Shown here one piece after another: positions 16,338-25,496 of a stretch of DNA of 64,000 nucleotides. Below the pieces are notes generated by a model. That model saw nothing but the letters and a program-made list of their open reading frames with translations. It ran no database searches and was not told the origin of the DNA. The stretch comes from Chloroflexota bacterium (GTDB lineage Bacteria > Chloroflexota > Dormibacteria > Dormibacterales > Dormibacteraceae), in NCBI GenBank assembly GCA_005883575.1, contig VBFH01000023.1, positions 124,001-188,000 of the forward strand, written 5' to 3'. Both the position numbers and the translations under genes were made by a program. Each line of letters opens with the position of its first letter. Within the stretch, counting starts at the first letter, position 1.

Positions 16338-17141
16338 TTACTTCGTCGGGGTAGGCGTCGGGCACACCACTGGCGAAGGGCTCGCCTTCGGCGTGGGTGT
16401 CGTCTTGGGTGTCGCGGTGGCCTTCGGAGACGGCGACGGACAGGTCACGGGGCTCGGTGTCGGAACGGCCTTCAGATCCTCAGGCCCGACGCGGCCGATG
16501 AACGGCAAATGCTTGCCAAACCCCAGGATGAAGGGCACGATCCGCGAGCTGTGCAGCTGCGGCTGCAGGAAGTCGCTGTAGATCTGCTGGAGCTGGTGGA
16601 TGCCCGCGACCGAGTCGAGATGCGCGGCGTTGCCCTTGGCGGCCGCGTTCTTGAGCGCTTGCAGGTCGGACTTCGAAACCATCGCGGCCGTGATCGGGTT
16701 GGAAAGGATCCGATTCTCGAGCTGATTGACCTGCGTCAGGGTCAGGCTCGCGCTTTTGACGGCGGGCTCGAACGCGTTGTCCAGCGTGACAAGTGCGGAA
16801 ACAGCCAGATAGACCACCACCAGGGTCACGACGCCGTGGACGAAGACGCCGAGCAGGCCGTCGACCCCGCGAATGGCCTCCAGGCGGTGGAACACGCCCC
16901 CGATCGCGCCTCCGATCGCGCCCAGGACGACAGCAATGATCAACGCCACGAAAACGGACAGCACCGGCGTGAGGTGCAGAAGCTTCTGCATCTCGTTCGT
17001 GTACTGCTCATGGAAACGGAACACCGCCAGCAGAGTGCCGAAGAAGAAAATCTCGGCCATCAGGGGTTGGATCACGCCGCGCTGATAACCGGTGATGAGA
17101 GCGATCACCAGCACGATGACGACCAATATGTCGATGATCAA
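16338..17141 (-). CDS. cvpA: CvpA-family membrane protein with Pro/Thr-rich tail
   Basis: 267 residues. The first 120 residues have four hydrophobic segments in the CvpA pattern (MIIDILVVIVLV, then RG(V)IQ). A soluble region of about 100 residues follows and the last 45 are a low-complexity Pro/Thr/Ser/Lys tail (TPTPKAS type), likely an extracytoplasmic linker. CvpA proteins are linked to colicin V export and envelope stress. The TTG start is 10 bases after TAGAAT, and the gene is divergent from parA. Confidence 0.75.
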   Translation of the reverse strand: MIIDILVVIVLVIALITGYQRGVIQPLMAEIFFFGTLLAVFRFHEQYTNEMQKLLHLTPVLSVFVALIIAVVLGAIGGAIGGVFHRLEAIRGVDGLLGVFVHGVVTLVVVYLAVSALVTLDNAFEPAVKSASLTLTQVNQLENRILSNPITAAMVSKSDLQALKNAAAKGNAAHLDSVAGIHQLQQIYSDFLQPQLHSSRIVPFILGFGKHLPFIGRVGPEDLKAVPTPSPVTCPSPSPKATATPKTTPTPKASPSPVVCPTPTPTK

Positions 17142-17151
17142 AGCGGGCGCA

Positions 17152-17157
17152 ATTCTA
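17152..17157 (-). promoter_or_regulatory. -10 element TAGAAT (cvpA side of divergent promoter)
   Basis: TAGAAT on the minus strand 10 bases before TTG 17141. With the TAGACT at 17200 it forms a divergent promoter region of under 75 bases between cvpA and parA. Confidence 0.45.
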
Positions 17158-17199
17158 GTCGAGAGGCCGGCGAACCCAGTCAGAAGTGCCGTCTTGGGT

Positions 17200-17205
17200 T
17201 AGACT
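17200..17205 (+). promoter_or_regulatory. -10 element TAGACT (parA)
   Basis: TAGACT with exactly eight bases to TTG 17214. Identical hexamer and spacing recur before 30222 and 43919. Confidence 0.5.
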
Positions 17206-17213
17206 CGCAGCGT

Positions 17214-17987
17214 TTGGCCCGAACGATCGCCGTCGCGATGCAGAAGGGCGGGGTTGGCAAAACCACCACCGCCGTCAACCTGGGCGCCGCTCTCGCCGAG
17301 ATAGGTCAGCGCGTCCTTCTGATCGATCTTGACGCCCAGGGCCACCTCACGCTCTACATGAAACCGAGCGGCGAGCTCGAAAAGACCATCTACCACCTCC
17401 TGGTCGACCCCGACACCACGGTCACCGACGTGGTCCAGGAAGCTCCCCAGATGGGAGTGCACTACATCCCAGCCGACATCGAGCTGGCCGGTGCCGAGAA
17501 CCAGCTGATCAACGAGATCGGGCGAGAGAGCATCCTCCGCGACAAGCTCGAGCCTGCCCAGAGGCGCTACGACTTCATCATCATCGACTGCCCGCCGTCG
17601 CTGGACCTGATCGTGATCAACGCGCTGGTGGCCGCAGATGAGGTGCTCGTACCGCTGCAGGCCGAGTTCCTGGCGCTTAAGGGAATGCAGGAGCTACTCG
17701 TGACGATGGAGCGTGTCAAGCGAAGGCTGAACCCACGGCTCGAGCTGATCGGGATTCTGCCCACGTTGTACAAGCACCGCGCGCTTCACTCGCAGGAGGT
17801 GCTTGCGGCGGTGCGCGAGAAGTACGGCGACAAGGTCTACGACTTCTGGATCACAGACTCGATACGCTTCGCGGAGACTCCGCTAGCTGGACAGTCGATT
17901 CTCACTTACGCGCGCGAGTCTGATGGAGCGAGATCGTATCGGGCGCTGGCGCTTAAAGTCATCGAAAATCACCGGGTACAGGACTGA
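17214..17987 (+). CDS. parA: ParA-family ATPase
   Basis: 257 residues. Deviant Walker A KGGVGKTTTAVNLG begins near residue 9, Walker A' IDLDAQGHLT near 38 and Walker B IIDCPPSLDL near 118. These define ParA/Soj ATPases that position DNA or protein cargo by dimerising on the nucleoid. The TTG start is dictated by the Walker A distance and by the -10 hexamer. There is no parB next door; instead a 99-residue gene follows after five bases. It could be a chromosomal Soj paralogue or an orphan cargo-positioning ParA. Confidence 0.9.
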   Translation: MARTIAVAMQKGGVGKTTTAVNLGAALAEIGQRVLLIDLDAQGHLTLYMKPSGELEKTIYHLLVDPDTTVTDVVQEAPQMGVHYIPADIELAGAENQLINEIGRESILRDKLEPAQRRYDFIIIDCPPSLDLIVINALVAADEVLVPLQAEFLALKGMQELLVTMERVKRRLNPRLELIGILPTLYKHRALHSQEVLAAVREKYGDKVYDFWITDSIRFAETPLAGQSILTYARESDGARSYRALALKVIENHRVQD

Positions 17988-17992
17988 AACAC

Positions 17993-18292
17993 ATGTCTAA
18001 TTTCAAGCGAGTTTCGCTGGTCGGATCCGAAGAGCTGTTTCGCCCGACGCGACCGGGGGTCGTGTCGGACACCGACGACGTGATCAAGGACACAGTCGAC
18101 CGGCCAGGCGCGGCCAAGGAGAAGGCAATCGTCTACAAGACGCTGAACTTCACGCAGGAAGAGATCGACCTGCTCCTCGACGCGGTCCAGACCGCGAAGT
18201 ACCCAGACCGGGTCAGGGCCAAGCCGGCGCTGGACAAGTTCGACTCCCTCGACGCGATCCGTCAGAAGATCCAGGGAGCCGTGGATCAGTAG
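17993..18292 (+). CDS. Small protein of unknown function downstream of parA
   Basis: 99 residues, charged, without membrane segments. The N-terminus MSNFKRVSLVGSEELFRPT is basic, the middle contains FTQEEIDLLLDAVQTAKYP and the C-terminus is helical. I do not recognise a family and see no helix-turn-helix. It starts five bases after the parA stop and so is probably co-translated with it. It may be the partner or cargo adaptor of this ParA; that is inference from position only. Confidence 0.7.
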   Translation: MSNFKRVSLVGSEELFRPTRPGVVSDTDDVIKDTVDRPGAAKEKAIVYKTLNFTQEEIDLLLDAVQTAKYPDRVRAKPALDKFDSLDAIRQKIQGAVDQ

Positions 18293-18299
18293 ATCCTTC

Positions 18300-18352
18300 T
18301 TCACCTCCCCGCCGTGCCGGGAGGTCGGCGGCGAAGCCGTCTGGAGGGGCCG
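18300..18352. repeat. REP-like palindromic element, copy 1
   Basis: CACCTCCC...GGGAGGT followed by a second GC-rich stem (GGCGGCGAAGCCGTC). The reverse complement of 62555-62605 has the same order (CACCTCCCC...GGGGAGGTCGGC and a second stem), so the two are copies of one interspersed element. This copy sits after the small gene following parA and may also end its transcript. Confidence 0.55.
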
Positions 18353-18360
18353 AGGCCTGA

Positions 18361-18462
18361 TCAATAACGCTTTTTCGACCGGCGCCTGATGTAGCCGTAG
18401 GTCCAGAAAAGGCAGACCAGCAGAAGCACGATCGCGAACCCAACCACCGCGAAGCGCTCCAT
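18361..18462 (-). CDS. 33-residue single-span membrane peptide
   Basis: A short open frame starting at ATG 18462: MERFAVVGFAIVLLLVCL then FWTYGYIRRRSKKRY. One hydrophobic helix followed by a strongly basic tail is the usual pattern of a real small membrane protein. It is divergent from the MBL gene. No family recognised and no clear ribosome binding site; plausible but unproven. Confidence 0.4.
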   Translation of the reverse strand: MERFAVVGFAIVLLLVCLFWTYGYIRRRSKKRY

Positions 18463-18467
18463 TGCGG

Positions 18468-18473
18468 TAAATA
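18468..18473 (+). promoter_or_regulatory. -10 element TAAATA
   Basis: TAAATA seven bases before ATG 18481, in an AT-rich patch of an otherwise GC-rich region. Fits the leaderless pattern. Confidence 0.4.
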
Positions 18474-18480
18474 GTGATCG

Positions 18481-19068
18481 ATGAGCAGGCTCGCTATCGT
18501 CAAGGTCAAGCTCGACGTGCAGGTCAACTCCTATGTTGTGTCATGCGCGGCCACCAAGGAGGCGGTCGTCATCGACCCCGGCATGCCGGCCGACAAGATC
18601 GTCGAGCAGGCCGCCGGCCTGACGATCAGGCACATCCTCGCCACCCATGGACATCCAGGCCACGTCGGCGGCAAGGACGATGTGAAAGCGGTCACCGGCG
18701 GCGAGACAGGGATCCACGCGGCGGACGCGAAGCAGTTCCTGAGATCAGCCGACCGTTACCTGATCGACGGCGACGAGCTGGAGTTCGGCGAGTTCAAGGT
18801 CCAGGTCCTCCACACGCCGGGTCATACCCCAGGCAGCGTCTGTTTCGTGATCGCCAATCACGCTTTCGTCGGCGACACCATCCTCGCCGGAGGGATCGGC
18901 CGCCAGATGCCGGAAACCGACCTCCGGCGGCAGATGATGAGCATCGGCACCAAGCTGCTGCGGCTGCCGCCGGCGACGGCGCTCTACCCAGGTCACGGAC
19001 CCGCCACCAGCCTGGAGCGCGAGCTGGCGCAAAACCCGATCTTCCGGGGGGCCGGCGCGAGAGCTTAG
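18481..19068 (+). CDS. Metallo-beta-lactamase-fold hydrolase with altered metal motif
   Basis: 195 residues of the glyoxalase-II-like MBL group: VIDPGM near 33, the metal loop near 57, LHTPGHTPGSVCF near 110, FVGDTI near 130 and YPGHGPAT near 163. The loop that should read HxHxDH reads HGHPGH, so the metal-2 aspartate is replaced by glycine. Other ligands (three His of the loop, His of TPGHT, Asp of GD, His of GHG) are present. Activity may be mono-metal or lost. It ends overlapping a convergent lipoprotein gene by four bases. Confidence 0.85.
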   Translation: MSRLAIVKVKLDVQVNSYVVSCAATKEAVVIDPGMPADKIVEQAAGLTIRHILATHGHPGHVGGKDDVKAVTGGETGIHAADAKQFLRSADRYLIDGDELEFGEFKVQVLHTPGHTPGSVCFVIANHAFVGDTILAGGIGRQMPETDLRRQMMSIGTKLLRLPPATALYPGHGPATSLERELAQNPIFRGAGARA

Positions 19069-19520
19069 CCGCTCACCTCGAGCAAGCTCATGAGGATCTT
19101 CGTCACGCCGGAGGCGTTGCTCGACGCCAGGAAGCCGGTGACATGACTGTTGCTCTTACGCGCGAACGTGGCCGCGAACGCGGTGCTCGAAGTGCTGCTG
19201 AAGGTGATGGTCCAGTCACCCCGGTTCATCTTGCCCGCGTAGAACGCCTGCACTTTCGCGACAGCGTCCAAGGTCTCCCACTCCATGCTCCAGGTCGCCT
19301 GGCCGCTGGAGACAAACGACGCGCCCGCGGTCAAGCGGGATCCCGGGTAGGTCGGCACGTCAGTGGGAAAACCGGCGGGCGCGGGGACCTGGGCGTGGAG
19401 CTGGCCGGATGCCTTTGCCAGCGGTGATGTAAGCGGGCTGGATGAGGGCGTCGCCTGAGCACTCCCTCCCAGCCCGCAACCGGCGATCAACAGGAAGGCC
19501 AGCGCCGCGCCGACCCTCAC
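19065..19520 (-). CDS. Putative lipoprotein
   Basis: 151 residues. A short hydrophobic signal ends in a lipobox-like LLIAGC, giving an acylated cysteine near residue 15, followed by a Ser/Pro-rich linker. The mature part contains GFPTDVPTYPGSRL and a WSMEWETLDAVAKVQAFYAGKM motif; this type occurs in small secreted proteins of unknown role that sense or bind at the envelope. GTG 19520 overlaps the stop of pyrC (GTGA), so it is expressed with the pyrimidine genes. No function assigned. Confidence 0.65.
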   Translation of the reverse strand: MRVGAALAFLLIAGCGLGGSAQATPSSSPLTSPLAKASGQLHAQVPAPAGFPTDVPTYPGSRLTAGASFVSSGQATWSMEWETLDAVAKVQAFYAGKMNRGDWTITFSSTSSTAFAATFARKSNSHVTGFLASSNASGVTKILMSLLEVSG

Positions 19521-20881
19521 CGCACCACCAGCGCCGGACGAACCATCCGCCCCTGCGCCTTGCTCCCCTGTCCCACCGGCTCGCCGCGCAAATACACCTG
19601 CGCGATAGCGAAGTCGAACTCCTTGCCTTCGATCGCGCTGTGCCGCTGCCGCGAACGCATCTCGTGCGCGGCGACGCGTGTCTTGCGTCGCGGGTCGACG
19701 ACCACGATGTCCGCGTCGTAGCCGGGTGCGACGGCGCCTTTGCTGTTCTCGAGTCCCGCGAGCCGCGCCGGCGACTCGCTCACCCAACGCGGCGCGAGCC
19801 ACACGTCGCCCATGTCTTTCGCTAGCTGCAGGCAGCTCAGGTACAAGGTCTGCACCCCCGGGCTGCCGGACGGGGCTTCCTCCAACGGCCGCGCCTTTTC
19901 CTCGTCGGTGTGAGGTGCGTGGTCGGTGCTGACCATGCTGATCACACCGCGCTGGAGGCCGTCGACGAGCGCTGCGCGGTCCGCTGCGGTACGGATCGGC
20001 GGCAGCATCTTCATCGCCGGGCCGACGCGGTCGAAATCGTCCGCGCTGAGCAGCAAGAACTGAGGGCACGTCTCGAGGGTGAGCGTGGTGCCGATGGCCA
20101 TCGCGTCTTCTGCGGCCTGCAGGCCCAGCGCGCTCGACAGATGGGCGACATGAAGGTGCGCACCCGCTTCCCTCGCCACCGCGGCAGCGGCCGACAAGGC
20201 AACGGCCTCCGCCTCCGGGGGCCGCGACTCGAGGAGGTCCTGGTAGGTGAGCAGCGGGCGGCGGAACGCAGCGAGCACGGTTGGATCCTCGGCGTGTATC
20301 GCCAGCGGCAGCCCGAGATGGGCGACGACCGGCGCGAGACGGGCCAAAGTGCCGTAGTCGGCCGGCGGCTCGAGGTCCGGGTCTTCGCTGCCAGGCGCGT
20401 AGAGGACCTGCTTGCGGCTGAGGCTGAACGAGTAGGCGAGATAAGCCTTGAAACCGACCGCCCCCGCGGCCGCCATCTCCTCGAGCTCATCGGGTGTGGT
20501 GGAAGAGCGCATCAGGCCCCACAGGCCGAAGTCGACGCGCGCCTTGCTGTGGGCGAGGGCGGCCTTCGCCTCGAGCACGCCGGCGCTGTCAACTGCGGGG
20601 ACTGTGTTCGGCATGTCGAGCACGACCGTCACTCCGCCCGCCGCCGCGGCTTCGGTGAGGCTTGCGAAGTCCTCCTTCTCCGGAAAGCCCGGGTCGCGAC
20701 TGTGGACATGGACGTCGACCGCGCCTGGCATCACGTACATGCCTGCGGCGTTCAGAACCTGGCCGTCGGTGCCGAGCCCAGGCTCGACGCGTGTGATCAC
20801 ACCGTCGGTGACGAGCACATCTGCCTGGCGTGGACCGTCCGGCGTGTAGACCGTGCCGCCTCGAATCAAAAGTTCAGTCAA
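19517..20881 (-). CDS. pyrC: Dihydroorotase
   Basis: About 454 residues of the amidohydrolase superfamily. The Zn-binding HVHSRDPG is near residue 59, the probable carbamylated lysine is in VGFKAYL near 145, HAED and VAHLSS supply further His ligands and STDHAPH near 305 carries the catalytic Asp. The dihydroorotase/allantoinase branch is clear; adjacency to pyrE favours dihydroorotase, which cyclises carbamoyl-aspartate in UMP synthesis. TTG 20881 overlaps the end of pyrE by eight bases and gives the usual start (TELLIRGG). Confidence 0.88.
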   Translation of the reverse strand: MTELLIRGGTVYTPDGPRQADVLVTDGVITRVEPGLGTDGQVLNAAGMYVMPGAVDVHVHSRDPGFPEKEDFASLTEAAAAGGVTVVLDMPNTVPAVDSAGVLEAKAALAHSKARVDFGLWGLMRSSTTPDELEEMAAAGAVGFKAYLAYSFSLSRKQVLYAPGSEDPDLEPPADYGTLARLAPVVAHLGLPLAIHAEDPTVLAAFRRPLLTYQDLLESRPPEAEAVALSAAAAVAREAGAHLHVAHLSSALGLQAAEDAMAIGTTLTLETCPQFLLLSADDFDRVGPAMKMLPPIRTAADRAALVDGLQRGVISMVSTDHAPHTDEEKARPLEEAPSGSPGVQTLYLSCLQLAKDMGDVWLAPRWVSESPARLAGLENSKGAVAPGYDADIVVVDPRRKTRVAAHEMRSRQRHSAIEGKEFDFAIAQVYLRGEPVGQGSKAQGRMVRPALVVR

Positions 20882-21401
20882 GTCGCAGGTCTTGAATCCG
20901 AAACAGCGGAGAGTACGGAATGCGGGCCGCTTTGATGTTCGCCTCACCGCCTTCGCCGCGGTCCAGGACAACCACGAGGTGAATCACATCGAGCCTCGCC
21001 TCGCGCAATGCCTGGATCGAACGCAGAGAATCTCCGCCGGTGGTGACGACGTCCTCGATCACGGTCACGCGCTCGCCGCCGGTGAATCGACCTTCGAGCT
21101 GCTTACCAGTCCCGTACCCCTTCGGCTCTTTGCGCACGAGCACGAGAGGCAATCCGGTCTCAATCGACACCGCGCCTCCGAGCAGCACCGCGCCGAGCTC
21201 CGGAGCCGCGAGTCGTTCCGTCTCCTTCGGCACGAGCTCCGCCAGGTGGCGCCCGATTCGCTTCAACAGCTCAGGGTCGGTCTCGAAGAGGAATTTGTCG
21301 AAGTAGCGGTTCGAGCGCTTGCCCGAACGAAGGATGAAGTCGCCCTTCAGATATGAGGCCGCGACAAGATCGCGCGCCAACGCCTCCCGCTCCCCAACCA
21401 C
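20874..21401 (-). CDS. pyrE: Orotate phosphoribosyltransferase
   Basis: 175 residues. The PRPP loop VTVIEDVVTTGGDS near residue 113 is the signature of orotate PRTases, and the N-terminal GDFILRSGKRSNRYFDKF and LVRKEPKGYGTGKQLEG (around 90) are typical. It converts orotate plus PRPP to OMP. GTG 21401 lies six bases after TAGATT on the minus strand. It is followed by pyrC and a lipoprotein gene in one transcript. Confidence 0.92.
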   Translation of the reverse strand: MVGEREALARDLVAASYLKGDFILRSGKRSNRYFDKFLFETDPELLKRIGRHLAELVPKETERLAAPELGAVLLGGAVSIETGLPLVLVRKEPKGYGTGKQLEGRFTGGERVTVIEDVVTTGGDSLRSIQALREARLDVIHLVVVLDRGEGGEANIKAARIPYSPLFRIQDLRLD

Positions 21402-21407
21402 GGCCTC

Positions 21408-21413
21408 AATCTA
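21408..21413 (-). promoter_or_regulatory. -10 element TAGATT (pyrE)
   Basis: TAGATT on the minus strand, six bases before GTG 21401. No Shine-Dalgarno site can fit in the gap. Confidence 0.45.
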
Positions 21414-21433
21414 AAAGATCCAGCGCGGCCTGC

Positions 21434-21456
21434 GCGGCCGGGTTTATCCCGGCCGC
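21434..21456. repeat. Palindromic repeat (GCGGCCGGG-TTTAT-CCCGGCCGC)
   Basis: A perfect nine-base-pair stem with a five-base loop. A near copy in reverse orientation lies at 30169-30192. It is located in the gap between pyrE and the ABC operon end. Confidence 0.5.
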
Positions 21457-21509
21457 AACTTTGTCCTCTTGGCCGCCAAGCCCCGCGTCGCACTAAGAGG
21501 GAGGGTTTT

Positions 21510-21537
21510 CACAAGGGAAACCTAAGGTTCCCTTGTG
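21510..21537 (-). terminator. Hairpin after the oligopeptide ABC operon
   Basis: CACAAGGGAA and TTCCCTTGTG form a perfect ten-base-pair stem just beyond the last ABC gene (stop at 21542). The following bases on the minus strand are GAAAACC, without a T-run, so termination strength is uncertain. Confidence 0.5.
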
Positions 21538-21541
21538 CTTT

Positions 21542-22561
21542 TCAATCTAACGGATAGAAACATGCTGCTTTGTGCTCGTCCCCGAAGGCTTCGAGAGGTG
21601 GCACTTCCTCCGCGCAGTGCTCGCGCGCACGCGGGCAGCGCGTCCGAAAACGACAACCCGAGGGAGGGCTGACCGGCGACGCCACGTCGCCCTGCAGGAT
21701 CATGCGCTCGCGGCGGAGCTCGATCTTCGGGTCGGGGATCGGGATCGCGGAGAGCAGAGATCCCGTGTACGGGTGGCGCGGGCGCTTGTACAACTGGCCG
21801 CCGGGTGCGATCTCCATGATCTTGCCCAGGTACATGACGGCGATTCGGTTGGAGATGTGCTTGACGACGGAAAGGTCGTGCGCGATGAAGAGGTAGGTCA
21901 GCTTGAACTTCGACTGCAGGTTCTCCAGCAGGTTGATGATCTGCGCCTGGATCGAGACGTCGAGCGCCGAGATCGGCTCGTCGCAGATGATCAACGTCGG
22001 CTCGACGGCGAGGGCTCGCGCGATCCCGATGCGTTGCCGCTGACCGCCGGAGAACTCGTGCGGATAGCGGTCGGCGTAGCGAGGATTCATGCCCACGACC
22101 CGCAGCAGCTCCCTGATTCTCTCCTGACGCTCCTTACCCTTTGCAAGACCGTGGACGTCGATCGGCTCGCCGATGATGTCGCCGACCGTCTGGCGGGGAT
22201 CGAGCGATGCGTAAGGATCTTGAAAGATCATCGCCATCTCTCGACGCAGCGCGCGCAGATGGCCACGGCGGACATGCGTGATGTCCTCGCCCTTGAACTT
22301 AACGGTTCCCGCGGTCGGCTCGATCAGACGGATGACGGTTCGGCCGAGGGTCGACTTGCCGCAGCCCGACTCGCCCACCAGACCCAGCGTCTCGCCGGCC
22401 TTGATGTCCAGGTCGACGCCGTCGACCGCGTGCACGTGACCGACCGTGCGCTGCATCATTCCGGACGCGACCGGAAACCAGACCTTCAGGTCGCTCACCG
22501 ATACCAGCGGGTCGTTAACCGTCCAGGCGCGGCTGAGATGTTTGACAGCCGTCTCAGGCAC
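21542..22561 (-). CDS. oppF: Oligopeptide/dipeptide ABC transporter ATP-binding protein (OppF-type)
   Basis: 339 residues. Walker A GESGCGKS near 63, signature [14 protein letters not shown] near 168, Walker B LIICDEP near 190 and the C-terminal oligopeptide-type domain with a [14 protein letters not shown] cysteine cluster near 305, which in related proteins binds an Fe-S cluster. It is one of two ATPases energising the importer encoded upstream. GTG 22561 overlaps the preceding ATPase gene by eight bases. The operon is complete: binding protein, two permeases, two ATPases. Confidence 0.9.
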   Translation of the reverse strand: MPETAVKHLSRAWTVNDPLVSVSDLKVWFPVASGMMQRTVGHVHAVDGVDLDIKAGETLGLVGESGCGKSTLGRTVIRLIEPTAGTVKFKGEDITHVRRGHLRALRREMAMIFQDPYASLDPRQTVGDIIGEPIDVHGLAKGKERQERIRELLRVVGMNPRYADRYPHEFSGGQRQRIGIARALAVEPTLIICDEPISALDVSIQAQIINLLENLQSKFKLTYLFIAHDLSVVKHISNRIAVMYLGKIMEIAPGGQLYKRPRHPYTGSLLSAIPIPDPKIELRRERMILQGDVASPVSPPSGCRFRTRCPRAREHCAEEVPPLEAFGDEHKAACFYPLD

Positions 22562-23543
22562 CCTTCAGCTCCGTCCCCGCCTGCGTAACCCAGCAGGCGG
22601 CGCGCTGCGTGTCACCGACCTGCAGCAGGGAGGGAACGTCGCGCTGGCACCTCTCGACCCTGAACACGCAGCGCGGATGGAAGGCGCAGCCGTTGGGCAG
22701 GTCGACGAGGTTCGGCGGCAGGCCTTCGATGGGTTTGAGCGGTTCGTGCCGCTCCGCGTCCAATCGCGGGATGGACCGCAGAAGCGACCAGGTGTAGGGA
22801 TGCTTGGGATTCGCGAACACGTCCGCGGTAGGTCCGGCTTCGACGATCTTGCCCGCGTACATGACCATCAGGCGCTGGCACATGCCGGCGACAACCCCGA
22901 GGTTGTGCGTGATCAGGATCGTTGCGGTGCCGAACTCGCGATTGACGTGGCGGAGCAGGTCGAGGATCTGGGCCTGGATGGTCACGTCCAGCGCGGTCGT
23001 CGGCTCGTCGGCGATCAGCACCTGCGGCGTGGTGGTGAGTCCCATCGCGATCATCACCCGCTGGCGCATCCCGCCGGAGAACTGGTGCGGATAGTCGCGG
23101 GCGCGAGCGGCCGCGGAGGGAATGCCCACCCGGCCGAGCATGTTGACCGCGGAGGCGAGCGCCCTCTTCGCGTCCCATCCGTGGTGAAGGCGGGTCGGCT
23201 CCGCGACCTGCCAGCCGACCCGGTAGACCGGGTTGAGGGAGGTCATCGGGTCCTGGAAGATCATCGCGATCTCGCGGCCACGGATCTCGCGCATCTCGTA
23301 CTCGCTGATCCGGGTCATGTCCTGGCCCTTGAACATCACCTTGCCGCCGACGATCCGGCCCGGCCGCTGCAGCCGCATGATGCTCAGCGCGGTCACCGAC
23401 TTACCGCACCCGGATTCGCCGACGATGCCGAGGGTCTCGCCCGGATTCAGCTCGAACGAAACTCCATCGACCGCCTTGACCAATCCGTCTTTGGTCGAAA
23501 AGACCGTGTGCAGGTCCTGGACCTCGAGAAGGGGCTGAGTCAC
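22554..23543 (-). CDS. oppD: Oligopeptide/dipeptide ABC transporter ATP-binding protein (OppD-type)
   Basis: 329 residues. Walker A GESGCGKS near 40, [11 protein letters not shown] near 94, signature [15 protein letters not shown] near 151, Walker [12 protein letters not shown] and the C-terminal [14 protein letters not shown] cluster, all as in OppD/DppD. The gene ends within the start of the OppF-type gene. Substrate is probably peptides, but other solutes (nickel, sugars) use the same family. Confidence 0.9.
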   Translation of the reverse strand: MTQPLLEVQDLHTVFSTKDGLVKAVDGVSFELNPGETLGIVGESGCGKSVTALSIMRLQRPGRIVGGKVMFKGQDMTRISEYEMREIRGREIAMIFQDPMTSLNPVYRVGWQVAEPTRLHHGWDAKRALASAVNMLGRVGIPSAAARARDYPHQFSGGMRQRVMIAMGLTTTPQVLIADEPTTALDVTIQAQILDLLRHVNREFGTATILITHNLGVVAGMCQRLMVMYAGKIVEAGPTADVFANPKHPYTWSLLRSIPRLDAERHEPLKPIEGLPPNLVDLPNGCAFHPRCVFRVERCQRDVPSLLQVGDTQRAACWVTQAGTELKGA

Positions 23544-23550
23544 GGACGCG

Positions 23551-24473
23551 CTATGACTTGAGTCGGGGGTCGAAGGCGTCGCGGACGGCGTTGCCGAAGA
23601 TGTTCGACGCGAGCACGGTCACGAAGATCGTGAGCCCGGGAAAGGCGACCAGGAATCCGGAGCGGAAGAAGTAGCTCTGGGCGTTCGTCAGCATGTTGCC
23701 CCAGCTTGGCGTCGGCGGCTGGATGCCGAGGCCGAGGAAGTCCAGGGCCGCCTCGATCAGGATGATCTGGCCGACACCCAGGCTCGCCGCGACGATCAGC
23801 ACTGGCAGCACATTCGGAAGCAGGTGGCGCACCATCAATCGCGCATCACGGGCACCGATCGACCTGGTGGCGAGGATGAAATCGCGCTGCTTGACCGACA
23901 GTACCTCGCCGCGCACCAGACGCGCCACGCTCCCCCATCCGACCGAGGCGACGATTGCCGCGAGCGTGAACGCGTTCGGCCGGAACAGGATGGACATCAA
24001 GATGAAAAGGAAGATCGCCGGGATCGCGAGCACGGTGTCGACGAGCCGCATCAACACGTCGTCGGTCCAGCCGCCGTAATAGCCGGCCACCATCCCCACC
24101 GTGGTTCCCACGCTCAGCGACATCGCCACCGTGAGGAACGCCACCCCGAGCGAAACCCGGGCGCCCCAGATCAACCTCGTCAACGTGTCGCGGCCCAGTT
24201 CGTCGGTGCCGAGCAGGTGGCGAAGGCCGGGACGGATGAACGTCTCGTCAAGGTTGATCGTCTGAGGCTGGTAGTGGGTGAGGGCGAAAGAAAAGAGCGG
24301 CGCCATGATCGCGATCAGCGCAAACAGGACGATGAGAAGGCCGGCGGCGATGCCGATGCGGTTGGCCCGAAGACGTTCCCACGATTCGTTCCAATAGCTC
24401 TGGGCGGGACGTGCGGCGCCGGTTTCAATTCCGGCGGCCGGCATGTCGAGCTCAGCCACACGGCTCGGCCCGA

Positions 24474-24477
<4 letters not shown>
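23551..24477 (-). CDS. oppC: ABC transporter permease (OppC/DppC-type)
   Basis: 308 residues with an N-terminal cytoplasmic segment, six predicted membrane helices and the inner-membrane loop EAALDFLGLGIQPPTPSWGNML near 225, the EAA-type motif that contacts the ATPase. The distinctive GTDELGRDTLTRLIWGARVSL near 92 is typical of DppC/OppC. Its start overlaps the stop of the other permease gene by four bases. Confidence 0.9.
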
Positions 24478-25445
<968 letters not shown>

Positions 25446-25496
25446 CAGCCCTTACAAATAATGCCCGGCGGCCCCTCCACTACCTCCAATTCAAGA

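Noticed and set aside
16338-16480. Tandem-repeat or CRISPR-like pattern
   Set aside because: The repeated TCGG(T/C)GT units encode the Pro/Thr-rich tail of the CvpA-like protein; no regular repeat-spacer structure. No CRISPR array is visible anywhere in the window.
16056-17213. Upstream extension of the ParA frame by 386 codons
   Set aside because: It runs antisense to the acyl-CoA dehydrogenase and cvpA genes. The Walker A distance and the TAGACT hexamer fix the start at 17214.
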